A stretch of DNA of 53,939 bases from Kineosporia sp. A_224 (GCF_002198655.1 NZ_MWLN01000113.1:1-53939); one strand, 5' to 3'. Positions 15,109 to 24,794 are shown, counted from the first letter of the stretch. The notes: generated by a model from the sequence alone, not told the origin. Made by a program: numbers and translations.

Positions 15109-16938
15109 ATGAGCGACGAGGTGGCGAAGATCGAACTGGACTCGCCGGATCTGGCGGCTGAGAAGTTGGCAGCCTTCCAGGACCTGTTCCCTGGGGTGAT
15201 TGCCGATGGCGTCCTTGACGCCGGTCGGCTGGGAGAGCTGCTCGACACCGAGGTTGCGGCGCCGGCGGACGGGCGCGAGCGGTTCGGACTCATGTGGGCC
15301 GGCAAGCAGGAGGCAGTGCGCTCGTTGCTGGCCCCGAGTCGCGGTGCGCTGCTGCCCGAGTTTGACAAGTCGACGAACTTCGATGAGGCCCGCCACACCT
15401 TCATCGAGGGTGACAACCTCGAGGCGTTGAAACTGCTGCAGAAGGCCTACAACGACAAGATCAAGTTGATCTACATCGACCCGCCTTACAACACCGGAAG
15501 CAACGACTTCATCTATCCAGATGATTTTTCCGACACGCTCCGTGCCTACCTCGAGTACAGCGGTCAGCTCGACAAGCAGGGCAACCGGAAGTCATCCGGT
15601 GCGGATACTGCCGGTCGTAGGCACAGTCGCTGGCTGTCGATGATGTACCCCCGCCTTGTTCTGGCTCGGAACCTCCTCACCCAAGACGGCGTCATCTTCA
15701 TCTCGATCGATGACAACGAGGTGGCCAATCTTCGCGCTCTGATGGACGAGATCTTTGGGCCGGAGAACTTTATTACGTCATTCATCTGGGAGAAGCGCAC
15801 GACCCGCGAGAACCGGCGAGCCTTTTCGATTTCCCACGACTACCTGTTGTGTTACGCACGGGACAAGACTATGTTTGAGGCGATTCGAGGTCTGCTGCCT
15901 ATTACAGCCGAGGTAGAGGATCGATATTCGAATCCCGACAACGACTACCGCGGCGTATGGCAGTCCGTCTCCCTGAACGCGCAGGCCGGGCATGCGACGA
16001 AGTCCCAGTTCTATGAACTCACAACGCCAGGTGGCCGAAAACTCTGGCCGCCGAAGGGACGTTGTTGGACCGTTACGGCTCCCCGCCTCGAAGAGCTGAT
16101 AGAGGATGGACGGATCTGGTTTGGAGCCGACGGGACTAATGTCCCGCGCCTAAAGCACTTCCTTTCGGAGTCGCGCCAGGGCCTAACCCCGCACACGTTG
16201 TGGCGGGCTGACGAAGTGGGGACGAACGACGCCGCCAAGAAAGAGCTTCTGGAGCGGGTCGAGTTCTCCAGTTCCGAGAGCGTTTTTGATACACCGAAGC
16301 CAACCAAGTTGATTCGACACCTCTTGGCGCTAGCAACGAAACCCGATACCGGCGACCTGGTCCTCGACTTCTTCGCAGGCTCCGGCTCGGCGGCAGACGG
16401 CGTTCTCCAACAGAACGCAGCAGACGGTGGCAACCGCCGGTTCATCATGGTGCAACTTCCGGAGCCGACCGGGTATGACGACTACCCGCTGGTTTCGGAC
16501 ATCACCCGGGCGAGGATCGCCTCAGCTGCTGAGGACGTGGCGCCTGACGCTGGCATTCGCTCGTTCCGCCTGAGCGAAAGCTGCTTCCGCGATGCGACCA
16601 CAGCTGACCCGCAGGATCTCTTCGACCTGCGCGAGTCGACGCTCGACGACGGCGACCATGTGATGGAGGAGCTCGCGGGTGAGGTGCTCCTAAAGGAGGG
16701 TGTCGCACTCGATGCCGAGTGGGCCCGCGACAAGGCTGACCTCGCTGAGGTGATTTTGGCCGATGGTGTCGCCGTCGTTCTGAGCCTTGAGATCACTGAG
16801 GCAGTTGCCAGCGCTGCCATCGCTCTCAAGCCTCGCGTTCTTGTCTTCCTCGAAGACGGCTTCGCGGGACGCGACGCAGTCAAGACCAACGCATTCACGA
16901 ACGCCAAGAACCTCGGCATCACGGTGAAGACCGTCTGA
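15109..16938 (+). CDS. mod: Type III restriction-modification DNA methyltransferase (Mod)
   Basis: 609 residues; ATG with GGGAG 4 nt upstream. Beta-class amino-methyltransferase order: catalytic motif IV LIYIDPPYNTGSND (residues 124-127 = DPPY), the target-recognition region in the middle (about 210-390, visibly less GC-rich), then the AdoMet-binding motif LDFFAGSGSAADG (about 420). Mod gives sequence specificity and N6-adenine methylation and forms the Mod2Res complex in type III systems. It overlaps res by 1 nt (TGATG). The recognition sequence cannot be deduced. Codon use in the middle is more AT-rich than the flanks, consistent with exchange of the specificity domain. Confidence 0.92.
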   Translation: MSDEVAKIELDSPDLAAEKLAAFQDLFPGVIADGVLDAGRLGELLDTEVAAPADGRERFGLMWAGKQEAVRSLLAPSRGALLPEFDKSTNFDEARHTFIEGDNLEALKLLQKAYNDKIKLIYIDPPYNTGSNDFIYPDDFSDTLRAYLEYSGQLDKQGNRKSSGADTAGRRHSRWLSMMYPRLVLARNLLTQDGVIFISIDDNEVANLRALMDEIFGPENFITSFIWEKRTTRENRRAFSISHDYLLCYARDKTMFEAIRGLLPITAEVEDRYSNPDNDYRGVWQSVSLNAQAGHATKSQFYELTTPGGRKLWPPKGRCWTVTAPRLEELIEDGRIWFGADGTNVPRLKHFLSESRQGLTPHTLWRADEVGTNDAAKKELLERVEFSSSESVFDTPKPTKLIRHLLALATKPDTGDLVLDFFAGSGSAADGVLQQNAADGGNRRFIMVQLPEPTGYDDYPLVSDITRARIASAAEDVAPDAGIRSFRLSESCFRDATTADPQDLFDLRESTLDDGDHVMEELAGEVLLKEGVALDAEWARDKADLAEVILADGVAVVLSLEITEAVASAAIALKPRVLVFLEDGFAGRDAVKTNAFTNAKNLGITVKTV

Positions 16939-19682
16939 TGGCTGTAGAGATCAAGTTCGACGCCAATCAGCAGTTTCAGCGCGATGCGATCGACAGCGTT
17001 GTTGAACTGTTCGCCGGCCAGGACTCGATGCAACAGGGCGTGGCGGTTCCCGGGTTCGGCGAGGAGGGCACACTCGAGTCATTCCAGGAGCTCGTGTTCG
17101 GCAACTCGCTGGCGCTGGCACCTGAGACTGTTCGCACGAACCTTCGCCGTGTCCAGGACCGGCCGACCGACCTTGACGATGGCTCTGTCGCGCCGGCAGT
17201 TGCAGAGCCCCTGCGCCGCGCACTCGAGTCTGGGGAGATGCCCCTCGAGTTCTCGGTCGAGATGGAGACGGGAACCGGCAAGACGTACGCATACCTGCGC
17301 ACCATCGCTGAGTTGCACCGCCAGTACGGCTTCAGCAAGTTCGTCATCGTTGTACCGAGCGTGGCGATCCGCGAAGGCGTCCTGTCCAGCCTCAGGCTCC
17401 TTCGGGAGCACATCAGGGACATCTACGACGGGCTGCAGTATGACTACTACGTCTACGACAGCAACGCGCTCACCCGCGTGCGCCAGTTTGCGACGGCGTC
17501 CCACCTCCAGATCATGGTCATCAACATCGCCGCGATGACCGGGGACGCGAACAACCGCGTGATCCACCGACCCACCGACGCGATGAACGGTTACGCGCCG
17601 ATCGAGTTCTTGCGGGCCTGCCGGCCCGTCGTCATCATGGACGAACCGCAGAGCCTGGACGGGCCGACTCAGAAGCCAGCCATCGACGAGCTCCAGCCTC
17701 TGTTCCGCGTGGGGTACTCAGCGACCCCGCCGACTGAGAAGAGCGGACTCCCCAAGGCCCACCTTGTCTACCGTCTGACGCCCGTGGACGCCTATGCGGC
17801 CAGGCTGGTGAAGAGGATCGGTGTCCTTTCGATCACGAAGGACTCCAATCTCAACGAGGCGTACGTGGAGATCGCGAAGATCAACGCCACCCCGACGGGC
17901 GTGACCGCAACTGCGGTTATTCACAAGGCAACCCGCCAGGGAACGAAGCCCACTCGCGTCACCCTCCGTAAGGACGACGACCTCTTCGAGCTGAGCGGCC
18001 GCCGCGATCTGTACCAGGGCTGGTCGGTCGAGGACATTCACGCCGAGGCAGGCGTAGTTGAGTTCGGTAACGGCCGGAAGGTTGCTGCTGGGTCGTCGAC
18101 CTCCGAGGCAGATGAGCAGCAACTGCGGCTCATGCTTCGCCAGGCGGTCGAGAGTCACTTTGAGAAGGAACTCCAGCTCCTTCTGCAGAAGCGGCGCGGT
18201 CAGATCACTTCGCGGATCAAGCCTCTGACGCTCTTCTTCATCGAGAAGGTTGACCACTACGCCCCTGACGACGCCAAGCTACGCGTCTGGTTCGAAGAGG
18301 AATACGCGTCGCTTCTCAACGACGGGCGATTCCGTGCGTTGACTATGCCCGCGGTCAAGGACGTGCACGAGGGCTACTTCGCCGTCACTGCGCGAGGCGT
18401 CGCCAAGGAGGCTCGCGCGGACTCCAAGGATGCGGCTGATGCGTTCGAGCGCATCATGCAGCGGAAGGAAGAGCTTCTCGGATTCGATGAGCCGCTACGG
18501 TTCATCTTCAGCCACTCCGCCCTCGCCGAGGGTTGGGACAACCCGAACGTCTTCACGATCTGCAACTTGCAGGACGGCAAGTCGCCCATGCGCAAGCGAC
18601 AGCAGGTTGGTCGCGGGCTTCGGCTTCCTGTCATGGAGAACGGCGAGCGTTGCCACGTTGAAGAGGTCAATCTGTTGACCGTAATCGCCAAGGAGTCGTT
18701 CTCTACGTTCGCTTCCGCGCTCCAGAAGGAGATCGAGGAGGAGACGGGGGTTGCATTCACGGGCCGAATCGTCAACCTTCGCGACAGGAAGAAGCTGCGT
18801 CTCAAGGAGGAAGTCCTCGGGTCGCCCTTGTTCGCGCAGCTCTGGGAGCGGATCTCGCCGCGGACCTCGTACAAGCTCCACTTCTCCTCGGACGCTGTCG
18901 TGGCTGACGCAGTCACGCGGATCAACGCACTGCCAGACCTGGAGCCGGTCAAGTTCCGGGTCTCGAAGGACGTTGTGGAGATGGGCGCGGCCGGACTTGC
19001 CGGCTCAGACCTTCGCGACCGCGGCGCGATCGAGCTCGTCGGCGAACGCAAGGTGCCGGATGTCGTGGGGGAGTTGTGCCGAAGGCTTCCCCTTTCGCGG
19101 GCAACCATCGTGCGCATCCTTCGCGGATGCGATCGGTTGGACCAGGTGGCGCTGAACCCCGCGGTCTTCATCGACGAGGTCGCCGAATCCATCAACCACG
19201 CGCTGTACAACCAACTCACCGACGGCATCGTCTATCAGCCCGCCGGTGAGTCCTGGTCTGTGGAGCTTTTCCGCGAGCGTCATCAGGACGAGACCGTGGC
19301 GCCGCGGGTCGTCCGAGTCGACAAGAGCGTCACGGATCACGTCGTCTGCGACTCGGACGTCGAGGAGCGGTTCGCCAAGTTCCTGGATGAGCGCCCGGAC
19401 GTCCCCCTGTTCGTGAAGTTGCCAGAGTGGTTCAAGATCCCGACGCCGTTGGGCAACTACAACCCTGACTGGGCGTTTGTCCGTGAAGAGCCTGCGGGTC
19501 AGTTCCTGTATCTCGTGCGCGAAACGAAGGGCGGCTCAGACCTCGAGAAGCTCCGGTTCGAAGCCGAAGGTTGGAAGATCAAGTTCGGCGAGGCGCACTT
19601 CAACTCGTTGAAGGTCGACTACTTCTTCGGGCACGACCCCGAGGTTCTCGTTGAGCTCTCGCCCGAATATTCGGCGTCATAG
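16938..19682 (+). CDS. res: Type III restriction-modification helicase-endonuclease (Res)
   Basis: 914 residues. SF2 helicase motifs: VEMETGTGKTYAY (about 109), IMDEPQSLDG (DEPQ box, about 234), VGYSATPP (motif III), then HSALAEGWDNPNVFTICNL and KRQQVGRGLRLP (motifs V-VI). The C-terminal endonuclease has an Asp in NPDWAFV and LVRETKGG (about 860), the PD…ExK set. Size is close to the usual ~970. Requires Mod for target recognition and ATP to cut DNA with two unmodified sites. The gene ends only 3-4 bp before an insertion sequence, yet the end of the protein looks complete. Confidence 0.92.
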   Translation: MAVEIKFDANQQFQRDAIDSVVELFAGQDSMQQGVAVPGFGEEGTLESFQELVFGNSLALAPETVRTNLRRVQDRPTDLDDGSVAPAVAEPLRRALESGEMPLEFSVEMETGTGKTYAYLRTIAELHRQYGFSKFVIVVPSVAIREGVLSSLRLLREHIRDIYDGLQYDYYVYDSNALTRVRQFATASHLQIMVINIAAMTGDANNRVIHRPTDAMNGYAPIEFLRACRPVVIMDEPQSLDGPTQKPAIDELQPLFRVGYSATPPTEKSGLPKAHLVYRLTPVDAYAARLVKRIGVLSITKDSNLNEAYVEIAKINATPTGVTATAVIHKATRQGTKPTRVTLRKDDDLFELSGRRDLYQGWSVEDIHAEAGVVEFGNGRKVAAGSSTSEADEQQLRLMLRQAVESHFEKELQLLLQKRRGQITSRIKPLTLFFIEKVDHYAPDDAKLRVWFEEEYASLLNDGRFRALTMPAVKDVHEGYFAVTARGVAKEARADSKDAADAFERIMQRKEELLGFDEPLRFIFSHSALAEGWDNPNVFTICNLQDGKSPMRKRQQVGRGLRLPVMENGERCHVEEVNLLTVIAKESFSTFASALQKEIEEETGVAFTGRIVNLRDRKKLRLKEEVLGSPLFAQLWERISPRTSYKLHFSSDAVVADAVTRINALPDLEPVKFRVSKDVVEMGAAGLAGSDLRDRGAIELVGERKVPDVVGELCRRLPLSRATIVRILRGCDRLDQVALNPAVFIDEVAESINHALYNQLTDGIVYQPAGESWSVELFRERHQDETVAPRVVRVDKSVTDHVVCDSDVEERFAKFLDERPDVPLFVKLPEWFKIPTPLGNYNPDWAFVREEPAGQFLYLVRETKGGSDLEKLRFEAEGWKIKFGEAHFNSLKVDYFFGHDPEVLVELSPEYSAS

Positions 19683-19685
19683 GTC

Positions 19686-21045
19686 CTGAAGGGTGCCAGT
19701 TCACGATTGTGGCGCTGACCAGCGCTGATGCAGGGTGAGATGATCACGGTCGTGGTGTTCCAGACGGTCGGGTTGCTGGTCTTGCGGCGGCTGGTGGGGT
19801 GGCTCGGGTTGGGGTCGTCTCCGGACGCGAAGGACGTCGAGCTCGCCGTTGTGCGTCACCAGCTGGTCGTGCTGCAGCGTCAGGTCGCCCGGCCGCGCTA
19901 CCAGCCGTCGGACCGGCTCGTGCTGGCGTGGCTGGCGTCGATGCTGCCGCGGGAGCGGTGGTCGGTGTTCCTGGTGACTCCGACGACGCTGCTGCGTTGG
20001 CACCGGGAACTGGTCGCGCGCCGCTGGACCTACCCGCACACCGGCACGCGGCGCGGCCTTGCCCCGGAGGTCGTGGACCTGGTGCTGCGGTTGGCGGGGG
20101 AGAACCCGCGGTGGGGTTACCAGCGGATCGTCGGCGAAGCCCGCCGGCTCGGCGTCACTGTGTCTGCCACGTCGGTGCGCAGGATCCTGCGCCGTCACGG
20201 GCTGACACCAGCGCCGCGCCGGCACGGCGGACCGACCTGGGTGAGCTTCCTGTGGGCCCAGGCGGCAGGGACGCTGGCATGCGACTTCTTCAGTGTCGAG
20301 ACCATCGGCCTGACCCGGTTGTACGTGCTGTTCGTGATCGAGGTCGACCGGCGCCGCGTGCACGTCCTGGGTGTCACCGCTCACCCCACAGGGGAGTGGG
20401 TGACCCAAGCCGCACGGAACCTGCTCCTGGATCTCGGCGAGACCGCGGAGCGGTTCCGGTTCTTCGTCCGGGACCGGGACACGAAGTTCACGGCGGCGTT
20501 CGACGCCGTCTTCGCCGGCGCCGGGATCGAGGTGTTGAAGACCCCGCCGCGGGCACCGCAGGCGAACGCTTTCGCGGAGCGGTGGGTCCGCACGGTGCGG
20601 GCCGAGTGCCTGGACTGGGTCCTGCTCGCCGGGCCGCGACACCTGCAGCGTGTCCTGACTGTGTACGTCGAGCACTACAACAGGGTCCGGCCCCATCGGA
20701 GTCTGCAACTGGCTGCACCGGTCGAGGCATGCGCGCCAGCTGCGGCCGGCGACCGGGTCGTGCGCCGAGACCTTCTCGGCGGTCTCCTCCACGAGTACCA
20801 CCGCGCCGCCTGAAGCCCCCGGCTCGCGGCGTTCTTCGAGAGATGCCTGTTGGCTCCATGCCCCAGGTCGGCACCGCGGAACGTCGCCCGGCCTCAGCGC
20901 AGGGTTCAACTCGCCGTCGACGATCCCGCCCCGGCCCCGACGGTCAGCAAGTCACGCGCGCGCGCCTTCGCAGTCGTCGGCGGCCCCCGATGACCCGCCA
21001 ACTCGCGCCGCCAATCTCGCCGAATCGCGAAATGGCACCCTTCAG
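19686..21045 (+). mobile_element. Insertion sequence, 1.36 kb, with inverted ends
   Basis: Left end CTGAAGGGTGCCAGTTCACG (19686 on) and right end, read on the minus strand, CTGAAGGGTGCCATTTCGCG (from 21045) match at 18 of the first 20 positions and continue with partial agreement (ATT, GGCG). One transposase gene lies inside. No target-site duplication is obvious in the 4-5 bp on each side. It sits between the stop codon of res and the Gabija-like operon. Confidence 0.8.
19740..20813 (+). CDS. rve-type integrase-core transposase
   Basis: 357 residues from the ATG at 19740, after AGGGTG; an in-frame ATG at 19728 is possible. An N-terminal helix-turn-helix region (ENPRWGYQRIVGEARRLG, VSATSVRRILRRHGL, about 110-155) is followed by the DDE catalytic core: Asp in TLACDFFSVET, Asp in FFVRDRDTKFTAAF and Glu in APQANAFAERWVRTVRAECLD, then YNRVRPHRSL. 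This is the IS3/IS481-like retroviral-integrase fold as a single uninterrupted frame. Appears intact. Confidence 0.88.
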   Translation: MITVVVFQTVGLLVLRRLVGWLGLGSSPDAKDVELAVVRHQLVVLQRQVARPRYQPSDRLVLAWLASMLPRERWSVFLVTPTTLLRWHRELVARRWTYPHTGTRRGLAPEVVDLVLRLAGENPRWGYQRIVGEARRLGVTVSATSVRRILRRHGLTPAPRRHGGPTWVSFLWAQAAGTLACDFFSVETIGLTRLYVLFVIEVDRRRVHVLGVTAHPTGEWVTQAARNLLLDLGETAERFRFFVRDRDTKFTAAFDAVFAGAGIEVLKTPPRAPQANAFAERWVRTVRAECLDWVLLAGPRHLQRVLTVYVEHYNRVRPHRSLQLAAPVEACAPAAAGDRVVRRDLLGGLLHEYHRAA

Positions 21046-21218
21046 CCCTGCTGAGCACGACACATCGCAGGTCACGGCAACGCGTCGCTCACGTGCAGTC
21101 GACGGCGAGGAACGACTCAGGAGTGCAGCCGGTGCGGCGTGATCTGTCGTGCCACGTTGATCGGCGGAGGCGGCGCGCTTGATGCATTGTCGGGCCGCAC
21201 AACCAGACAATCTTGGCC
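20814..21218. other. IS right flank and spacer before the Gabija-like operon
   Basis: Positions 20814-21045 are the non-coding right part of the insertion sequence, ending in its inverted repeat. 21046-21218 is a spacer downstream of the minus-strand helicase gene. No gene is supported here. Confidence 0.5.
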
Positions 21219-22901
21219 TCACCGGGCGGCGATGGCCTGCCAATCAGCGGTCTTGAGGAAGCGATGCACGCCTGCCGCATCGGTAGGGGATGCTGCCCTG
21301 AGTTGTGCGTAGTACGGCGTAGCTTGCTTGGTGCGCACTTTGCCGTGCCTGTTGGCGATCCGGGTGGCGTGCGTGACCACTACACCGTGGCGGGCACGCG
21401 AGAGCATCACGGAGAGCACGCGAGCGTCCTCAAGCCTTGCGGCCTGGGTGCTCGAGCGCCAGTCCGGGATGATCCCGTCCTCTGCGCCAACCACGACGAC
21501 CCAGTCGAACTGCTGCCCCTTCCCGATGTGGCCGCTCAACAGATGAAGCCCGGGAGCCGTAAGGAGGGTGTCCTGGTCGCCGACCTTGATTCGGTCACGG
21601 ACCTGGGCTGCCGTCATGCCATCGCGGAGCTTGTCGAGGCACCACACCAACGCTTCCGCCAAGAACCGCCGCGTGTCAGGATCGGCAATTGTCTCGAGCT
21701 CGGCCGCCTCCCGGAGATACTGAACTGGATCGGCGGATGCGAGCGCTTGGGCGGCATTGAGGCGCAAGAGCATGACTTTCATGTGCTTCGCCGTCTCGGT
21801 GTCGAGTACTCCGTCATCCCAGCGATACACCGGAAGGCCAGATCGCTCGGCGATCGCGTCGACCGTCTCGCGGCGCGGCCCGTTGCGGCATATGACCCCG
21901 ATGCGTTGCTGTGGCGCTCGCTCGAGGATGTAGCGAGCGAAGGCCACCGCCCATTGCCCTTCCTGGGCGGGGTCGTTGAAGGCGATTCCCGCCGCCAGGC
22001 CCCCACCCGGCCACGACTCCGGGCGAGCCGACGAGAGCGTCAGTCCACCGGTCAGGCCACTTAGTGAGTTCACCATCGTCAGCACGGCAGGCGATGAGCG
22101 GTGCGACTCGGCGAACTCGACGACGTCAGGGCACTCGGCACGGATCGCGGCGTCGATCTGGGCGGGCTGCGCGCCGGCGAAGCCATAGATGCCCTGCGCA
22201 AGGTCGCCTGCGTACGTCGTCTTGCCGAGACCGATCCGGTTGACGATCCTCAGCTGCTGCGGTGTGAGGTCTTGGAACTCGTCGACGATGACTGCACCGA
22301 AGTGACTCCGGTATAGGCCAGCCACGGCGTCGTTCGCCAGGATCAGCTCGGCAACCCGAGGAAGGTCGTCGTAGGTTAGGCGGTTCTCAGTCAGTCTCTG
22401 ACGCTCAAGCTGCAGAGCCCCCCTCGCGCCGCGCGCCTGGAGGAACGCCTCGACCCTGGCATCGTCGAGCGCCTGCTGCTTGGCGAGGCGCAGCGCGTCC
22501 TCGGAGGGCGTGATCCAGTCCCACCCCCACCCCCAACGCAGGCACTGCTCGCGGATCCAGTCCGACTCAGGCAGTTCCATCTCGGGATCAAGGCCGATCA
22601 CGCGTGCATGTGCGCGGAAGATGCGAGCCGAGAGGCCGTGGAAGTTTGTCACGAAGACCCGATCCCGAAGTATGGGCGACGGCAGATAGGACCGAAGCCG
22701 ATCGCGGATGTTGTCTCGGGCACGGTTAGAGAAGGTCGTAACGAGAATTCTACGGGCGCCACGCGTCACATTCCGGTCCAGGAGCCCTGCAACACGAAGT
22801 GCCAGCGCCTCGGTCTTGCCACATCCGGCAGGAGCGACCACAAGCAGGGCGAGACCTTCGTGATCGCGGATCTGTTGCTGAGCAGCGGTTGGGGTGACCA
22901 T
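21219..22901 (-). CDS. gajB: Gabija GajB-like UvrD-family helicase
   Basis: 560 residues. Motif I VVAPAGCGKTEALALRV (about 20-36), motif Ia TTFSNRARDNIRDRL, motif II VIVDEFQDLTPQQ, motif III GDLAQGIYGFAG and a C-terminal motif region LLSGHIGKGQQFDWVVVVGAEDG with VMLSRARHGVVV (motif VI). It has no nuclease domain, unlike the 918-residue protein at 12253-15009. It starts 3 bp after the OLD-type nuclease gene, the gene order and spacing of Gabija gajA-gajB. In known Gabija systems GajB binds the GajA tetramer and is activated by DNA ends. Assignment rests on context plus motifs. Confidence 0.8.
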   Translation of the reverse strand: MVTPTAAQQQIRDHEGLALLVVAPAGCGKTEALALRVAGLLDRNVTRGARRILVTTFSNRARDNIRDRLRSYLPSPILRDRVFVTNFHGLSARIFRAHARVIGLDPEMELPESDWIREQCLRWGWGWDWITPSEDALRLAKQQALDDARVEAFLQARGARGALQLERQRLTENRLTYDDLPRVAELILANDAVAGLYRSHFGAVIVDEFQDLTPQQLRIVNRIGLGKTTYAGDLAQGIYGFAGAQPAQIDAAIRAECPDVVEFAESHRSSPAVLTMVNSLSGLTGGLTLSSARPESWPGGGLAAGIAFNDPAQEGQWAVAFARYILERAPQQRIGVICRNGPRRETVDAIAERSGLPVYRWDDGVLDTETAKHMKVMLLRLNAAQALASADPVQYLREAAELETIADPDTRRFLAEALVWCLDKLRDGMTAAQVRDRIKVGDQDTLLTAPGLHLLSGHIGKGQQFDWVVVVGAEDGIIPDWRSSTQAARLEDARVLSVMLSRARHGVVVTHATRIANRHGKVRTKQATPYYAQLRAASPTDAAGVHRFLKTADWQAIAAR

Positions 22902-22904
22902 CGG

Positions 22905-24515
22905 CTATGCCGTGAACTCGTCTAGCAAGCGACTGATGCTCAGGATGGACTTGGCCGTAGCTGCTGTGAACAACCGTGCGACAACCATGGCAGCCCGCAC
23001 CTTGTAACCCTTGCCCTTACGTCGACAGAAGGCGGCAACGTCCTCCGCCGTCCTCGTGCCACCTGGGCCAGACGCGCCGCAGTTTGCTCGCTCGTTGTTA
23101 GTGAAGAGCGTCGAGGCTTCAATCGCCGCCCATACGACATCTGCGCCCAAGGCGTTCACGTACTCAGCCTCAAGGTCGGGATCGGAAACGTAGGTGGAAT
23201 GCTTCTCCAGGTCAGCCTCGGGAGCGCCTAGATGCTTAGCAGTCTCGGCCGCCGCATCCCTATCGATGAGCAGCGACATGGGGATGTCGAAGCCGCTCTT
23301 GCCGAACAGCTTGATGATCGCCCCCATGTCGCCAGACCCATCGGTCTCAACGAGCGAGACGCCAAGGCGATCAAGATTTCGCCCGGTCAGGTCACCGACT
23401 GCTTCCATGAGAATCCGGTCAGACACACCCTCCACCGCGATCACTCGCCGCGCGGTGAGCGGCTCAAGCTTGTCGCGAACCCACCAGTGCACGACCATGC
23501 GCTCATCGTCTGAGAGGAAGTTGGCATCAGGCTGGACCGCCTGGCCACCAGCACGCACGGCGACGATGCAGTCGGGCTCGAACGCGCCAACGATGTCCGC
23601 GGAGTGCGTGGCGAGAATCTTCTGGTTCGGCCCATTCTGCAGCAGGCGGGCGAGGCTGCGCTGACTGGTCGGGTGCAGATGAACCTCTGGCTCATCGATG
23701 CCAACGACGTTCGCGCCAACACTTGCCAGGTCGTACAGCGCCAGCGCGTACAGCGCCCGCATCCCATCCGACTGCTCGGAGAGGTCGCGTGGAACACCGG
23801 CTTTGATGACTTGGAGACGGACGTCGCTCAGCACGTCACTGTCGGCCCTAGCGCCCGGAACCAGGAGCAGGTCATCCTTGGCCACAGCATCAGGAAGCGC
23901 CTTGCTCAACTGTCCCGCGAGATCACCGCGAAGCGACCCGAGCACGGCAGAGCTTTCCAGCCTTTCCTGCAGTTTGCTGGCCAGATCATCAAAACCAGCC
24001 CGCTCCGCCCCGAGCTCGACCTGCTCCAGAATCTCGTCCAGCACTGAGCGTCGATCTTCTCTCAAGTCCCGACTCATCGCGGTCGCGCCAAGCAGCTTCC
24101 AGCCAATCGCCGCCGACTGCTGACGCGATAGCTGGCGGTTGTGTCCAGCACCCTGTGCTCGGCGCTCGACGACGAGCGTCTGGTTCGCGTCGAACGTGGC
24201 CTCAAGCCGCAGCGTTAGCGACTTACCGCCGGCGCCATCGATGTTGATCTCGTCCGGAAACACTGCCTCGTCATCAGCGGTGAAGTCGACCAGATCCGCC
24301 TCGACGACAAGAGGCTGCGCCTCGTCGCGCAGATCATCGACCGACAGCCAGGAATAGAGCTGGGCGGTGCTCGCACCGAGCAACAGGTTGAGGCAACGTA
24401 GAACGGAGGACTTCCCCACGTCGTTAGGCCCCACAAGCACCAGGTGCTGACGCACCTCAAGGTCAACGTCTTGAAGGCGACTGTGATTCGTGATGGCGAG
24501 TCGGGCGAGTCGCAT
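22905..24515 (-). CDS. gajA: Gabija GajA-like OLD-family ATPase/Toprim nuclease
   Basis: 536 residues. ABC-type ATPase: Walker A LVGPNDVGKSSVLRC (about 27-41), signature-like LSEQSDGMRALYALALYDL, Walker B ANVVGIDEPEVHLHP and the H-loop in ILATHSADIV. A Toprim nuclease domain follows: RRVIAVEGVSDRILMEAV (about 355-372) and SLLIDRDAAAE (about 416). This is the overlapping-lysogenization-defect (OLD) nuclease layout of GajA, which nicks DNA when nucleotide levels fall during phage replication. The ATG directly abuts the stop codon of a small upstream gene. Length is close to known GajA (~580). Confidence 0.85.
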   Translation of the reverse strand: MRLARLAITNHSRLQDVDLEVRQHLVLVGPNDVGKSSVLRCLNLLLGASTAQLYSWLSVDDLRDEAQPLVVEADLVDFTADDEAVFPDEINIDGAGGKSLTLRLEATFDANQTLVVERRAQGAGHNRQLSRQQSAAIGWKLLGATAMSRDLREDRRSVLDEILEQVELGAERAGFDDLASKLQERLESSAVLGSLRGDLAGQLSKALPDAVAKDDLLLVPGARADSDVLSDVRLQVIKAGVPRDLSEQSDGMRALYALALYDLASVGANVVGIDEPEVHLHPTSQRSLARLLQNGPNQKILATHSADIVGAFEPDCIVAVRAGGQAVQPDANFLSDDERMVVHWWVRDKLEPLTARRVIAVEGVSDRILMEAVGDLTGRNLDRLGVSLVETDGSGDMGAIIKLFGKSGFDIPMSLLIDRDAAAETAKHLGAPEADLEKHSTYVSDPDLEAEYVNALGADVVWAAIEASTLFTNNERANCGASGPGGTRTAEDVAAFCRRKGKGYKVRAAMVVARLFTAATAKSILSISRLLDEFTA

Positions 24516-24794
24516 CTATTCAGCTCCGCCCAACGGCTCCTCGAGGTCAGCGTCGGTATTGGGCTGCCGAACCCGATCGCTCGTCTGGGCAACAACGCTG
24601 GCCGCGTACTCGGGCATGCGCCCAGTCGACTTGACACCCTGGTCCAAGGCCGCGACTCCGTCGATGTTCATGTCTGTCGCGATCGCAAAGTCGATGGGGT
24701 CGCCCAGCTTCAAGTGGCCGATGCTCTCTAGACGGATTCGGCGACTAGTTCGCTCGGTGGTTGAGCGTCTCGCGTACGGCGTGCGCTGAGCCAC
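24516..24794 (-). CDS. Small protein abutting gajA, unknown function
   Basis: 92 residues from a GTG at 24794 with AAGGGGG 5 nt upstream (a longer frame reaches an ATG at 24839). Its TAG stop is immediately followed by the gajA ATG, so the two are very likely co-transcribed and coupled. The sequence is Arg-rich at the N-terminus (RRSTTERTSRRIRLESIGHL) and acidic at the end (DADLEEPLGGAE). No known fold is recognised, and it is not a component of the canonical two-gene Gabija. It could be a leader, a regulator or an accessory specificity factor. Codon bias is weaker than in gajA, so a non-coding leader cannot be excluded. Confidence 0.5.
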   Translation of the reverse strand: MAQRTPYARRSTTERTSRRIRLESIGHLKLGDPIDFAIATDMNIDGVAALDQGVKSTGRMPEYAASVVAQTSDRVRQPNTDADLEEPLGGAE

